Of a DNA stretch of 64,000 nucleotides, positions 47,872 to 61,300 are shown in pieces (the first letter of the stretch is position 1; every line of letters begins with the position of its first letter). The notes beneath the pieces were generated by a model that was not told the origin of the DNA, ran no database searches, and worked only from the letters and a program-made list of their open reading frames with translations. The translations under genes were made by a program, and so were the position numbers. Source of the DNA: Hevea brasiliensis (taxonomy: Eukaryota > Streptophyta > Magnoliopsida > Malpighiales > Euphorbiaceae); contig NC_079510.1 in NCBI RefSeq assembly GCF_030052815.1, positions 33,495,823 to 33,559,822 on the forward strand, written 5' to 3'.

Positions 47872-49121
47872 AAAAGGAAAATTGATTCTTCTTCCATGGT
47901 TGTTTGGTGGTGTTGTTTCCTTCCCTATATACATCATGCGAGAACATATTTGATTAAATATAATTATATATTTTAATGAAAATTTTCTTTTTAATTTAAA
48001 AGGCAAAATTTTTATTTTTTTAATTAATCTAACTTTAAATAAAAATTGAAATCAAAGTATCACAATTTTATAAACGATTTCAATATTATTTAGTTAAAGT
48101 TATTGATTGAATGATGATGAGATTACTTGTCATGTTTCATGTGTAGCACAAAAATCATAAATGATTGTAGATAGTATGAAAATCTTGACAATTTCTTTTT
48201 GACTTGCAAATTTTGACAATTTCGCCTTTTATCTCTCACGCCATTCATATTTGTATACATACATTAAAAGAGAATATGGCGTCATTATTCACGTGAACAG
48301 TAGCCATTTGAATAGCGAGTGTTAATTCACACATTTGAATAACCATTTTAATGGATAGGTTTTTTCTGTCTTTTCATTGAAGACTTTGCTTTGTCTTTTC
48401 TGACCTAAACGTTGAATCCTCAGACACTATTCATGGAACTGTGACAGGATTTTTTTTTTAATCTTCTTTTTTTTTTATTTTTTTTTTCCTTTCTAGTGAT
48501 GGGCTTTTCTTTAATAAACGGGTTTATAAAATTTCAGCTTTGCCAATTTTTCTTTCTCACTGGCTAATTTTGTTTTTCAATTTTCACTTTTCTTTTTCTT
48601 TTTTTTTTTTTTTAAATTTGATTATAATCACAAAAAAATTTGATACTATTAAATTAAAATTTCCATGACTACCGCATTGCTTAATAACGTATCGATTTGG
48701 ACCAATATAATACATAATAAGGATAAAAGGTAAAAATAAAAAATTGATTTTTCTTTGCATTTGAATTTTCTAATATAAAGAATGAATTCTAATAAAGAAA
48801 ACTATTTAATTGATAAAATAAAAAGTTAATAATTAAAATACACTTTTAGAAAAACACATCAACTAATTATGTGTAAGGTTAAATTCTAAATAGAAACCAT
48901 ATATTTTTTTATTTTACTAATTTTGTTTTTTAGATTTTTTATAACATTGTCAATCCATTTACTACACACTCTACCTTCCTAAACATCCTTTTCCTTTCAA
49001 ATATTTTTTTAATTTTTTATTTTAACAATAACTATAACTAAGATGATTTATAACAATATATGAATTAGAAATTCAAATTCATGTTTCATGTCTTTATAAT
49101 ATTACTTACTTATCACTAAAA

Positions 49122-51712
49122 TGTCACGACCCAACCTATGGGCCGAAATGGCACTAAGACTTGAGCCAGTCTAAAGCCTCTGAGACCCGTAGTAAGCCTA
49201 ACTATTCCTTAACCCAATCCTAAGGCCCATGTTGAGCCTAACTTCAAGAAATCAACCGGATAGAGTCCAACCATAACATGGACCAACAAATGGGGAGTTT
49301 TTTACTCACCCGACCTGTAAACATAATACATATCAATTTGGGGAGCTCAGCTCACTTTCCACATACTCATCATGTCATAAAATCAAATGGGAGCTCAGCT
49401 CCCTCATCCAATCCAATCTTACATGCATTTAATAGATTTACAGATCTGACATTACATTATATTAGAGATCCAAATGAAATAAAATACTTCTAATACATGC
49501 GGAGTTCTAGAATCTAGTAAAGTTATACAAAACATAACATAAATTACTAAATGACCTGCAAAGGAGAGAGGCAGGTTAAAACTCAACCAGAAATCTCTTG
49601 TATCCTGGAAAAATAAGGTGAACATTAGTAAGCATTCGACTCAGAGAGTAAAATATTGATTTTAAGTATACTTTCTATAGCTATCTAAGGCTAGTGCACC
49701 CTAAGGGATGGAATGCAACACCTTTAAAGATTTTATACAAGTCACATCACAGACAACAAGAAGGTAATTTAGAGCACTCACATACCTATATATATATGGG
49801 AGCTGATCCCCTAAACAACTCTCTTAAAATCAATCTCTGCCAGCAAGTACATCTCAAGCTGGACTTTCTCTTAATAGTCCAAATGCGGGGGTCAGCGAAA
49901 TCAACTCGAGCCATGCCTACCCCGTTTTAACCACAATAGGATCGGGTCCTAACGAGTCAAGCTCTAGTCGCGTCTACCCTTCTTGCCCATATCCAATATC
50001 ATCACACATAGACACTACACATGCACACAGCTCCAAATTACCATAAAACAACATCCATATTTATTTCATCAGTTAAAAATATAATATAAAGCGAGCCTAG
50101 TATTTAACTACGTAAATATATATTTATAAGTGATGCATGGGCATGCCTTGAATATAAATAATATTGAAATTATAATTAAAATAAATATTTTACTCAGACA
50201 TAAACCCAGGTCACTATGGTGCCTAGACGGAGGAGGAAGGCTTTCTCGACTCACCTGACAATTATATTATAATTATTTAATATAATTGACTCAATACAAG
50301 CTTAAAAAGAATCAAAGACACCCTAAGTTATGATAAAAATCTAGTAAAGTTTTTCCTATACCTAGGACCTACCTAACCTGCAAAAGGGCTCAAAAATATA
50401 CTTTCATATCCATAAGTCACACAACTATATCTCAATTACATCACATGGCCCCTTTTGGGTCCATCCAAACAGTCAACAACCATAATTTTAAAAAATTATA
50501 ATTTAGTCCCTATAACTAACCCTTTTTGCAAAAAATTCTCAAATGAGACCTAAAAATTCTAAAATGTTGCTCCGCGGTCCTCAGCAATATTACTAAGCTA
50601 ATACAAAATGAATTATAATTTTCTAACTGCCCATGAATATTTTATGGATTTTTAATCTAAACTTGAAACTAAATAATTAAGAAAACTTAGGGTTCGGGCT
50701 TACTTACACCAACTCTGATACTGAAAAGGTATCCAAGACGTCTAAAAATGGTAGAATAGCCTATAATCTTGACCCCTGGCTCAAGTAGCTTTGGTCATTG
50801 CCTATCCAAACCGACACGCACTGACAAATACCAAATTTCTGTGAATCGAATATACCTACGTGAAGCCCATAACACGGGGGTTAGTAAATAATTTTTATGA
50901 AATTTATTAAGCTCATTTAATACCTGCATAAACATCAGAAGTTTTGTGGGACCCACCAAAAACAGGTCATCTAGGGAGCACTCCGACTCTCGAATTTTTT
51001 GTGGGGTTCACGGTTATAAAAATTTAGACCAAAAGTCAAAATGAGATAAATTTTTTTTGGCAAAAATTAGACAAACTGCGCGATGGATTTAGGTGTTCTT
51101 GGTATCTATGGAAAGCTCTCGAGGTATAGATGATGTTTGAGACAAGACCATGTCCAATTGGTGGCCGGAATGGCCAGAATCGGCCCTAAAAGGTGAAACA
51201 TCGCGCGCGCGCTTGGGAGAGTTTGGCACGACTTTTCGGTGTCCTAGAGCAGTGGCCGGTGATGAGGAGACATCTAGGTGGGGCTCCAGTGACCGGGGAA
51301 GGGCTGGGCAGCGGTTGGGCAGCAAGGGGAGGAGAGAGGAGAGAGAAAATAGAGAGGGAAGGTAGGTGTAGCAGGAGCGCGATGGGAAGGAAGAAAAGGA
51401 AGGAAATCCAGTTCGAATCGGCCGGTTTGATTCCAAACACCCGAAAATTGAATTTTTTACTCAGCTTTGGGACCAAAAATTTCAAAAAAATTTCAGAAAA
51501 CTCAAAAAAAATTATAGAGTCCAAATATATTTTTATTTTTACCACGTGAATTTTAAATTAATTTTTAAAAATCATCAAAGTTTAATATTTTTAGAAAATC
51601 AAACCAAATTCTAAAAATTCAGAAATTAAAAAAAAAATTCTCGAAATATTTAATACAATAAAATACTGATATTTACATATAAAATAATTATTTAAAAATT
51701 ATGAGTATTACA
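49122..51712 (-). repeat. Solo LTR of the Del/Tekay-like family
   Basis: 2,591 bp, same termini and orientation as the LTRs at 32637 and 40221 (plus strand opens TGTCACGACCCAACCTATGG, closes GAGTATTACA). No internal region. Perfect TAAAA duplications at 49117-49121 and 51713-51717. It shares the CpG-richer block (about 51190-51330). Formed by recombination between two LTRs of a former full element. The unfilled site is preserved in unit A near 26945-27000. Confidence 0.93.
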
Positions 51713-53094
51713 TAAAATATATGTGTGTGTGTGTTAGTATTATTGTTGAATACGCCATTACCAAAATGTATATTTTTAAATATGTTAGATAGAAAGTATT
51801 AAAAATTAATTTAAAATTAAATTTGACATGTTTTTATTATAAGAGCTCTAAAATAATTAAATAACTTTTTTCAACATTATTATTTTTAGCCTCTCAACCT
51901 CAATGACAAAGGAAATTTAATGTATGGAAGTTACAAATTTTATTATTCTTTTTCTAATATAAATTACATTAATACTAGATTACTCATTTTAATTTCTCTT
52001 ATTTCATTTTATTATTAATATATTTATTAATAAAAATATATATTAAATATGAACATATTAAAAAATTAATAAATTTACTACTTTTTAAAATAAAGTGGAT
52101 AATTTGAAAGGAATGAAAAAGTGTCTTTTTTTTTGTAAAATAAAAAAATAAAAATTTTATTTATTAATTATTTTATTTTTATCACTAAATAAAGAACTAA
52201 ATTTTGTAAAATATAATAATAGCAATCTACAGCATCGTGTTGATAATTTCGCCTGTAATAACTAATATAAAATTGTATTGAATACTTGTGCTGTTGATGT
52301 ATCTCGGATGAGTGGAACTTGATCACCAAAGCACTTCCCTTATAGCACTCAATCAGAAAACTTTTCTAAATCAATGAATATACATAAAGATCTTTCTTTC
52401 TCTTTCTATAAACTTTTATCAATTTTATTTCTCTTATAAATTTAAGCAACTTCATCATTACACGAAAATACAAAAAAAAAAAAGAAAAAAAAGAATGAAC
52501 CTTAGAGGTATATTCCATAAGTAGAGATTGCAGACAATGTACATGGCATCAGTTTTTGATGGCCCATTTGCTTTTTCTCATCAATGTAAACACATTGAAA
52601 TCTCAAATTTCTTAATTTAAATAAAAATCTTAGCAGATATCAGCAAGCGTCATATATTAAGCGAAGTTTGATGTCAACCTTCAAAAATCAACAAATTCAA
52701 AAAAAATGAAGAGAAGTTACATAAGTTCCTTTGACACCAAGTCAATATCAAAGTTGCAATGGGCTAACTAATAGGGCTTTCTTTTTGCTCTCTGCATACG
52801 TTATGGCTCTTCTAACATTGAAATTTGCCACATTAAGAGTAGGTAAACAGATGCAAGTTTCCATTATATAATTACTCCCTAAAAACAAAATTCATTTTGT
52901 TAAATATCAAAACCAATTGGATAGAAAAGATCAAATCTTTTCGCGAGTTGTTAATTAGATTCAAACGTTTTAATTTAGCACCATAGATCACAACCTCTGA
53001 GATTTGGGAGTAATTGTAGCCAAATCTCAAGCTTTCTACTAACAAAATGCATATTTTAGAATATTAAACTATTTTTTGGTGGTATGTGTGTTTG

Positions 53095-54291
53095 TGTGTG
53101 TGTATATATATATATATTGCTCCTTTTAGTTAAAAACTTCAAATTGCTGGCATTCTGAGTGATTATGAGGCAACATCAGGCCAAAAAATTAACTTGGAAA
53201 ATTGAAGATTTCTTTCACCGAGAATGTTCATGTTTACCATCAAGAAAGGCTGTGATCTCAGCTTGGTGTCCGTGGGATTGATCAACATAGCAAATATTTA
53301 GGTCTCCCAGCTATTATTGGTAGGAAGAAGCAACATATTTTCAGTAACCTGTGCAATAAAGTGGGGGAAAAACTTAAAAGTTCCAAAGGGAAAATCCTTT
53401 CAAGAGCTAGCAGAAAGGTCCTTTCAAGGCATTTATTTAGTCAATTTCTACTTACACCATGAGTTGTTTCTTGCTTTTTAATGAGCTTTGTAAGCATATC
53501 AAAAGCCAAATAGCAAGATTTTGGTGGATCAACAAAATAAAGAGAGGAAGATTCATTGGTATGCTTGGAGGAAAATGTGTGAACCAAAGTGTAGCAATGA
53601 AGCGAGTTTCCAAGGTTTGTATGCTTTTAGTTTAGCCATGTTAGCTAAGTAATGCTAGTGCCTGTTGAGGGATCTAGATTCACTAATTGCCCAATTGTTA
53701 AAAGCTAGGAACTATCCTCGATCTTCATTTTTTGACACTACGGTAGGTTTCTTGCCAAGTTATACTTGGTGTTCAATTGTTCAAGCTAGGTTGATTCTTG
53801 AGAATGGAACTAGGTGACTCATGGGCAATAGGGCATCGATCAATATATGGTATGATAGGTGGCTTCCCCATCAAAATGAGTTTAAAGTATTGTCCCATCC
53901 TCCTTCATTAAATTCAGTTTTGTATGTGAATGATTTGATCAATCATGATATGTGGTGTTGGAGAAAAGAGGTTATTGATGGGATTTTTTGGCCATTTGAA
54001 GCAGCTCAAACATGTGATATTCCACTTAGTAGGAGACGGTCCAGAGATTGTACTATTTCACTTTTTTGCAGATTGGTGATTTCAGTGTTAAAAGTGCATA
54101 CCAGGTGGCGTTATATGATCTAGTTTATTCTACTTCAAGAGCTTCTTCATCAAATCAAGTTGATTCAGTGTGGAAGAAGCTTTGGAACATTAATGTGCTG
54201 GGTAAGGTTAAGCATTTTCTTCATTGGGCATGTTCTAATAAGCTTCCTACAAAGGTTGGTCTATATCATAGGAAAGTGTTGATGGATGATA
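53095..54291 (+). pseudogene. LINE reverse transcriptase C-terminal fragment, unit B
   Basis: Same degraded ORF2 piece as 28350-29515. Best-preserved segments: NRASINIWYDRWL (53821 onward), YVNDLINHDMWCWRKEV, PLSRRRSRDC, DFSVKSAYQVALYDL, and the zf-RVT module VWKKLWNINVLGKVKHFLHW then ACSNKLPTKVGLYHRKVLMD (54170-54290). This copy retains the phrase FSVKSAYQVAL, blurred in unit A, and 30 extra bases near 53865-53900. Non-functional. Confidence 0.82.
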
Positions 54292-55797
54292 GGTATTCAC
54301 CCACTATCCTTGAACTTTGATAGTTATTTCAGTAATGTCCTTGAATTTCAATTTGTATAACAAAAATCTTTCAACTTTAACTTAGCTTTACATAAAGTCC
54401 TTCACACCATTTTCTGAAGGCCTCTCAGGGGAGATGCTAATGCGTACAAGCCAACCTGGATTTTTATCCAAAAAAAAAAATTCTCTCTCTTCCTGCCAAA
54501 TAAAATACTCTCTCTCTCTCCTTCCTTAATTGTCAATGAGGGACTTGCCAGAGAGTGCTAATCTCTTTTCCTTTGTTTCTCTCGTTCCCTTGAAAATTCC
54601 CTTAATAGCTCTCTCCAATTCTTCTCACCAATCCCTAATCCCTTGCTTCCTCTACTCCTCTTCCTCTCCCAAAACCCTCTCCCTTTCCAAACTCGCCCAC
54701 TTTAATCCTACCCAACCTTCCCTTTCACCATTACCGTTACTCATGAGGAAGACTGGAAGCTTTATGATCCCCGCTCCCAGCGAGCTTGGGAAGATCACGG
54801 TGTACTCTCCAACTTTCTATGCTGCTTGCACTAGAGTTGTGGACTTACTCACATGGCCATCACTCCTCTTGATCTTGTCAAATGTAATATATAGGTATCA
54901 CATTTCCTTAGATCTATGCTTGTTCTTGCTTTATTTTGGCATTTTAGTGGTTGATTAGATCTATATTTGGGTTTGATGCTTTATGCAGCTTGATTTTAAT
55001 CGTTTTAGCATTTGATCTCTATTGGTTTATTTTTAGTGTTTGTTGACTCTTTTTGAGATTAAGTTATCATTTATGCTTGATTCGATCACGTTATTGTTGG
55101 ATTGGTATTATAATGCTTTTTGTGCCTAAATCGTATGGCGTAGTTTTCCTTTTGTTTTCATTATTGTGGTTTTATACTTTTAGAAATTGAAGAAGTACTA
55201 GATCTCCCTTCTATTTTCTTAATATATTTGTCAAGGGATTTGTTAGTAGATTTTTTCTTTTTTGAGCTTTGGAAATGATTTTTATTTCTTTCAATGTTCT
55301 ACTTGTATTGTGCTATTGACAATTTTGTGGAGTTGTTTTCCTCTAATAGTTTGTATGTGCAAATTGTTCCTCTAGGTTCTACACTGTATTTTTCATCTCA
55401 CCAAATTACATCCATAATTATGCATGGGCTACTATATCGTTCATATTATCTTAGGAGGACTTTACATTCTTTTGTACCTTTTTTTTTTCTATAGTTGTCA
55501 TCACTACTCTAGTCTTCCTCATTTAGGGGTCAGAATGTTGATTTGCCAATGATAAGGAATGATAGAGACTGTGTTTTATCTTGCTGAAAGAGAGGGGAAA
55601 ATTCTTATTTTTTTTCTATAAAAATCCAGTTTGCAATGTACACATTAGCATCTCGTCTGAGAGACTATCGGAAAACAGTGTGAAAGACTTTATGTAGAGC
55701 TAAATTAGAGTTGAAAAATTTTTGTGATACAAATTGAAGTTTAAGGACATTACTAAAATGACCATCAAAGTTCAAGGACGATGATGAAATTTAGCTG
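54292..55797. mobile_element. Pack-MULE-like long-TIR element B with captured phosphate-carrier exon
   Basis: Uninterrupted copy, about 1.5 kb. Left terminal repeat about 54292-54467 (ACTATCCTTGAACTTTGATA, TTTCAGTAATGTCCTTGAAT). The inverted partner is at about 55618-55797, whose reverse reads TCGTCCTTGAACTTTGATGG, then TTTAGTAATGTCCTTAAACT. Inside are a short CT-rich leader, exon 1 (54605-54894) and intron-like DNA to about 55610. No transposase is present. The element is older than the tandem duplication because unit A has it at the same place. Confidence 0.75.
54605..54894 (+). pseudogene. Mitochondrial phosphate carrier exon 1, copy B
   Basis: Same exon as in unit A, but the start codon is changed to ATA (54605-54607). 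The central GGILSCG-coding part has lost some bases, so THMAITPLDLVKCN is out of frame with the N-terminus. The codon before the donor is TAG where copy A has CAG. GT follows at 54895. Recognisable phrases: ALSNSSHQSLIPCFLYSSSS, FMIPAPSELGKI, TFYAACT. Not translatable as a carrier. Confidence 0.82.
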
Positions 55798-56878
55798 AAA
55801 TTAAATTTACAATATAATTAATACAAGCAAATACTAATCAATATTATATGAAAAAAAAAAAGTTTTCACTACACTGTTACCACTGCAATTATTTTATAAA
55901 GAAAGTATGAAATTGCAGTAAATTTTATTCTTTGAAATGAAATGTGGATGGATTCAATATTTTGGATACCTTCTACCCATATTAATGAGTATGATCTGCA
56001 AGTATACGAGTTGTATCAAGTAATAAAGTGATAAATTAAGTATCGTTCTCATGAGAATTTGCCATTTGATTACCAAATTATGAATGAAGCGATTATTTGG
56101 GCTAATGATTAATGAAAGTAAAGTGTAAATATGAATAAACTAAGTGAAATTGATGAAGCTAAACAGAATAAGTAAAGGGCAAGCAAATGAATTCCTAATC
56201 TAGATGCAATTAAACTAAATTAACAATGGGTAATTTAAATCAAATGCTAATTAATGGGAAAAATAATTCAAAAGTTGAGAGTTTATGCATAAATTAATTG
56301 AGATTTGTCTTGGTTTTTTCCAATTTTAAGGGAAAAACGAGTTTGAAGGTGATTGATTCTAAAAATCCATTGAAATCTTTTTCAAGCAAATCAAAGTGTA
56401 TTTTAAGAAAATCAAACCAACTTTCGTATGATATTTGATTAACTTAAAACCCCGTTAAGTTTTGTAACCAATCAATAAATCCTCTTAAAATCCTAGTTTA
56501 TTTCTAAATCTAGGTGATTTTAAGTTCTAATATTTAATTATCTATAAATGATTTTCACATTTCAGTCCTTCAATAAAAAATTAAGACAATACCCAATGGA
56601 TAACAATATTAGGCAAATAAAATAAGCACACAAGGAAAGAATCAAAACTCATATTTAGATAAAATCTGGGATAAACCAATCCAAATCCACAAATTAATCT
56701 AAAGCATATTTTTCAACTCTGAAATCTAAAGATTTTACTCACTTATGTTGATATTTACAACAGGAAATGATGAAAAAGTAAAGAAAAAAATGATAAGGGA
56801 CTAAAAATAAAAACTAAGATAGAAGAACCCAAAATCTCAATCCTCAAAAATGGCGACAGCCTCCTCTCCAAAATTGAT

Positions 56879-57353
56879 AATTTAACAACTGCCCTCGAAC
56901 CATTTAGTTGTAACACTATAGTCTCAGAACTTTAAAATGTAACATAAAATTTCTAAACTTTCAATTTACACAAGAAATCCTTCCGACTTTCAATTATCGT
57001 TTTTAGTTAGAAACTGATGTGAATAGCTCTCGCATGACACTTAGTCAACATTTCTCTCTCTTCTCTTATGCAAAGTGTAAAATTATTTTCTTTATGCATA
57101 AAAAGTTATTCTATCTATAAAGAGAAAAATGATTCAATTTACACATGGCTTGAGAGAGAAAAGAGAAATACTGACTAAAATTCTTGCTGGAACTATTTAG
57201 ATCAGCGTCTAACTGAAAAACTGGTAATTGAAGATTAGAGGGATTTTACTTTGTAAAATTTGAAAGTTGATGGGGTTTTATATTACATTTTTAAGTTAAG
57301 GGACTGTGATGTTACAACTAGATAAGTTTAGGAACAGTTGTCAAAATTTACCC
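56879..57353. mobile_element. MULE-type MITE inside the Athila-like LTR
   Basis: About 475 bp. The left end (AATTTAACAACTGCCCTCGA, TTTAGTTGTAACACTATAGT) is mirrored by the right end (reverse reads TTGACAACTGTTCCTAAACT, CTAGTTGTAACATCACAGT), with TIRs of roughly 110 bp. The flanks share CTCCAAAATTGAT (56866-56878 and 57354-57366), giving a target duplication of 9-13 bp that fits Mutator-like elements. Its TIR text resembles that of the phosphate-carrier-bearing element. Confidence 0.75.
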
Positions 57354-57744
57354 CTCCAAAATTGATGGCGTCCCTCTCCTTTTTATTTTTGTGATTTTTT
57401 TCCTCTTACTGTTTAGGAAAAAAACTAGAAAATTATGCTTTTATATAGGCTGTCTACTTAGGATAGATAGAAAATGAGGTGTAAAAATATATAGGTCAGC
57501 GGAGTTTTTCACATTTTGGGCTATCTGCTTAGGGTATTGCTTACTCTCAGCAACATCTTAAGCAAATTTTGACTTCTACATGGCCTGTCTACTTAGGGTA
57601 AGCAATACCCTTAGTAAATCTCGACAGATTTGTGTTGAAATGTGACACCCCTTACCTATCTACAGTGTAGCCAAGCAAGTTATGCCACTCAATGTGCCAG
57701 AGCACCAATTCATATTTTAATTACATTTATCCCTTTTTATTCCT

Positions 57745-58205
57745 GAACTTTGTGAGGAAGAATTCCCAAGTGATCTGTTCTGGTTGCACCTCACTGGTTA
57801 CTGTGTCCCACCACTGATATGCATCATCCTCGGTAGGGACACAAAGACCTCCGTGTTCTCGCTTGGGGTGCAAGCTTGTCGCTTTCAAAGACTGATGGTT
57901 CTATCCAACCAATTTTCATGGTCATGGGATCATCCTCCTCTTCCCAAAGAAATCCACACCCATGTTTTCTCGCCCAAATGGGACTTCTATGATGCTGGTG
58001 CAGGTTGTGGTTGTGGTTGTGGTGGTGGAATTGCCCCCATCATTTGTCGATAAAATTCAATCATTTGCTGAAATAGCGCAAACTGTGATTGGGCAGGTGC
58101 CTCAGCTGCTGATGGAGCAGATTCTCCCCTGCCCCCAGATTCAGCCCTTGGTGGAGCACGACTCTCCACCTCTTCATCAACTGCTCTTTGTGAAGCAAGA
58201 TCCAT
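57745..58205 (-). pseudogene. Chromovirus gag N-terminal fragment
   Basis: Starts at ATG 58205 (MDLASQRAVDEEVESR) with a low-complexity Pro/Ala/Gln stretch (FALFQQMIEFYRQMMGAI, then PQPQPQPAP). It closes at 57987, and other frames continue with ENWLDRTISL and DAYQWWDTV then QITWEFFLTKFRN, the retrotransposon capsid signature. It ends at the deletion junction. Non-functional. Confidence 0.75.
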
Positions 58206-58316
58206 ATCTTATTCAAAATAAGAAAACAAACAGATCTGCATCAGTGTCACCTCAACACTTGCAAATGTAATACAATGGTATGCACTCTATCTAGGCCCAG
58301 AAATGACTAAACCGAT

Positions 58317-58328
58317 GCTCTAATACCA
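58317..58328 (-). promoter_or_regulatory. Primer binding site of the deleted chromovirus
   Basis: TGGTATTAGAGC on the minus strand, one base changed from the initiator tRNA-Met complement TGGTATCAGAGC, five bases after the LTR end. Confidence 0.8.
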
Positions 58329-58333
58329 CTAAA

Positions 58334-61300
58334 TGTGACACCCCTTACCCGTCTACAGTGTAGCCGAGCAAGTTATGCCACTCAGTGTGCTGGAGCACCA
58401 ATTCATATTTTAATTACAATTTATCCCTTTTATTCCTTTATGTACAATTTTTGATAAATCTGAATTTTTTCGCAAATTTTATAGAAAATCTGGCAGAGTG
58501 CCGGCTGTAAATTGGAAAAAAGTTCTTCTGAACCTGTTTAAAAACACTTCCATTATAATTTTCTAAATTCCAACTCCATTATACACATTTCAAATCTCAA
58601 AATCTCAATACTATTTTCAGAACTTTTCTATTCACTTCATCACTTGAAGCACATTTATACATATTTCTCAACATTTCATTTTTCCACGTACATTATACAA
58701 AAAATTTCATTTTTCCACATACATTATACAGAAAATTTCAATAATCATGAAATTTCATATATTTACATTATCAAATAATTCAAGAGTTGATAGTTACAAC
58801 CCAAACTAATACAAAATACAAAATGCTACTCAAAGTCCTAATGTCCTACCATATGCACTGCAAAATGTGAGGTGACTCTGGACTCCGGATGCAGATTTGA
58901 AGGTTCACCTTGCTCGATGTCCGCTGGCTCCTACCTAGGTCTCCAAAGACTGCAAGTGGCAAAAGCGACGCGCTAAGCAATTCTGCTTAGTGGTGACAAT
59001 ATAAAATAAAATAAATATGCAGAATGTATGATTACATTTTTGGGTAGACCTAAGTTCTGATGTTTATTGCAGTTATTCGATTAAAATTTAGTAAAATTTA
59101 TTATCATTGCCCGAGTAACCCATAATAGTCGACTGGACTGGATAAACGGGTAAACTGGCACTGGGTACTAAGTACTCTGGACCATCACACCATCGGTCAC
59201 GTTGTGTCTCCTGTGCAAATGTAATAGCTAATAAGTCGTAATAATTATCGTGATAAAATCGAGTGTAATAACTCAAATAACATAGCCAAAGGCTATTATG
59301 TCACGTAATGGCATGGGAAGCCATGAAACACGTAATGGCATGAAGCCATATGCAGTACTGCTAATAGAACCCTATTGGCATGCCAGTCTATCAAAACCAA
59401 TCTTGCTAGATATACTAGGGCATATTACACTTTTATGTTTCACAATTCTTGAAATTTAAGTTTTAGTGTTACTATTCATTTCATTAGTCAACTAAAATGT
59501 TGACTTTTGTATAGACAATAGGTACATTGGTTCTAATACTCCCAACATACCACATTTTGCACTCTAAATTTGTTGGTATTAGTTACCAATACCATTTCCA
59601 AGCTTAATGTTAATTGGACAAAATTTTTAGTTTTCAAGCTTTGTGTTTACTGTTACATTAATCATTTTTGCAGTGGGAATTTGGCAAAATGATCAACATG
59701 AAAGTTGTTACTTATTTTGTCTAGTTGCATTTCTTTTTTTGAATCACTCCATTTGGAGTTTTGTAGCTCAAGTTATGGCCCAAAAATCACAACTGGCCGA
59801 ATTGAAATTTTTTCAGAATTTCTGGACTGACCAAATCTATAGTGTTAGGAGTAGTGACTTTAGGTCACTTTTTGAATATGTTATGGTCATAATTTGAGTT
59901 AGGTTTCTTCAAGAAAGTTGTTGGTATATATCTTAGCTTGTTGCTGGTAAAATTTTAGGTCAATTGGACCTTTCTACACTGAGTTATGGCCAAATGACCA
60001 AACACTATTCATTTAATCATTTTGCCCAGGTAGAATGCAAGTCACCTAGATTAGGGCAATCTTTTGGTCAAGTTGGTTTGGTTTTCTGGGCATGTTTTCT
60101 TCACCAAAGTTGTGCCATTATGTGTCTAGTTTCATGTCCAATTGGCCTTGTGTCAATTACACCTCTACAATTCCAGTTATTGCTGCCCAAACCTGCTGGA
60201 CTCATGTCCAGTCCTGCAGGTCACCAAGGGCAGCCACACCAAACTCCAATCCCACTACACAATTCACTTCATTTTTTATTTAAACAGAACCAAATAGTCA
60301 CTAATTGACCATTAAAACCTACTTCCATCATCACATGATCAAAGTCTCATTTTCATCCCAAACCCTAACTCAAACATCACAAACCATGCATTATCATTGC
60401 ATTTCATCACTCCACTTACAAGATGCATGTTAAGGGCAGCCATACTAGCATGTTAGCTCCATAAAACTCATTACAAGCATACCCCAACCAAGGCTGCCAA
60501 AATTTAGGGATGGCATACAAATGGTATTTCATCAATTTCTTTGTCATTTGCACTCATTCATAGTCCTAATACATGAATTTAAAGTGAAATTCAAGGTTAG
60601 GTCACAAACCTCTATGAAGTGAGATTTCCCACTTTCTAGGGTTCCTCTTATCCTTTTCTTTTTGGTCCCAAAAGACTTGCCAAGGTGTAAGAATACTTTT
60701 TTGTGTTGCTAGGTTAGGGTTTTGTTGGGTAGAAGTTAGTGAAATCAAGCTTTAAAAAGCTTGTTCATGGGTGGCTATGGAGGAGGGTGAGACGGCAAGA
60801 AGAAGAAGAAGAAGAAAGTTCTGATTTTTTTTTCATTTTTCAGCCCATTTTGTCTCTTTTAAGTAAGATTATGCCATGTGTCAACATTGGATTGGTTGTG
60901 AGAATTTTAATGACATCATTATGATGTCATAATTCCATTTTCATTCATTTTCTCTCCATTTCTTGTCTATTTAATTTTAATTAAATTTTTAACAATATTT
61001 ATTCATATTTTATGTCATAGAAATTATTTATTTAATTGGACAAGTTGGCCAAAAATCATCTCTAAAGACGAAATGACCAAAATGCCCTCCGTTTGGCTTA
61101 ACGAGCCAAAATTGTGTGTACCGATAGAAAAATTTTTCTAAGTATTTTTTTAGCATTCTAATGTCATAAGAACCTCAATGACCCTTCTCTGGAGTCTCAA
61201 AAATTATTTTATAATTTTTTCCCTGGGTCTAGGGTTGTTAACGGCCTTCACCGTCACTTCCCATTCGGGTTATTCATCCCTAGTGTTTCGGCTTGTTTAA

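Larger units (their letters stand above)
47598..53094. other. AT-rich spacer upstream of MMP B, interrupted by a solo LTR
   Basis: Matches 25504-28349 of unit A except for a longer (TA)n (47823-47868), a short unique patch with TAGCCATTTGAATAGCGAGT near 48300-48440, and the solo LTR 49122-51712. No coding sequence seen. Confidence 0.5.
45814..55809. repeat. Tandem unit B of the MMP array
   Basis: Opens CAATATAATTATTACAAGCA directly after the long-TIR element of unit A and ends where unit C opens with nearly the same words at 55810. Without the solo LTR the unit is about 7.4 kb. Its MMP, spacer, LINE fragment and long-TIR element match unit A in order, orientation and sequence. Confidence 0.88.

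Noticed and set aside
55294..55494. Small frame in the middle of the long-TIR element, unit B
   Set aside because: It lies in the captured intron region, is not conserved as a frame in unit A (45330-45530), and has no recognisable domain.
57987..58270. Plus-strand frame rich in valine at the gag fragment
   Set aside because: It is the complement of the Pro/Gln-rich gag segment on the minus strand, which has the recognisable capsid continuation.
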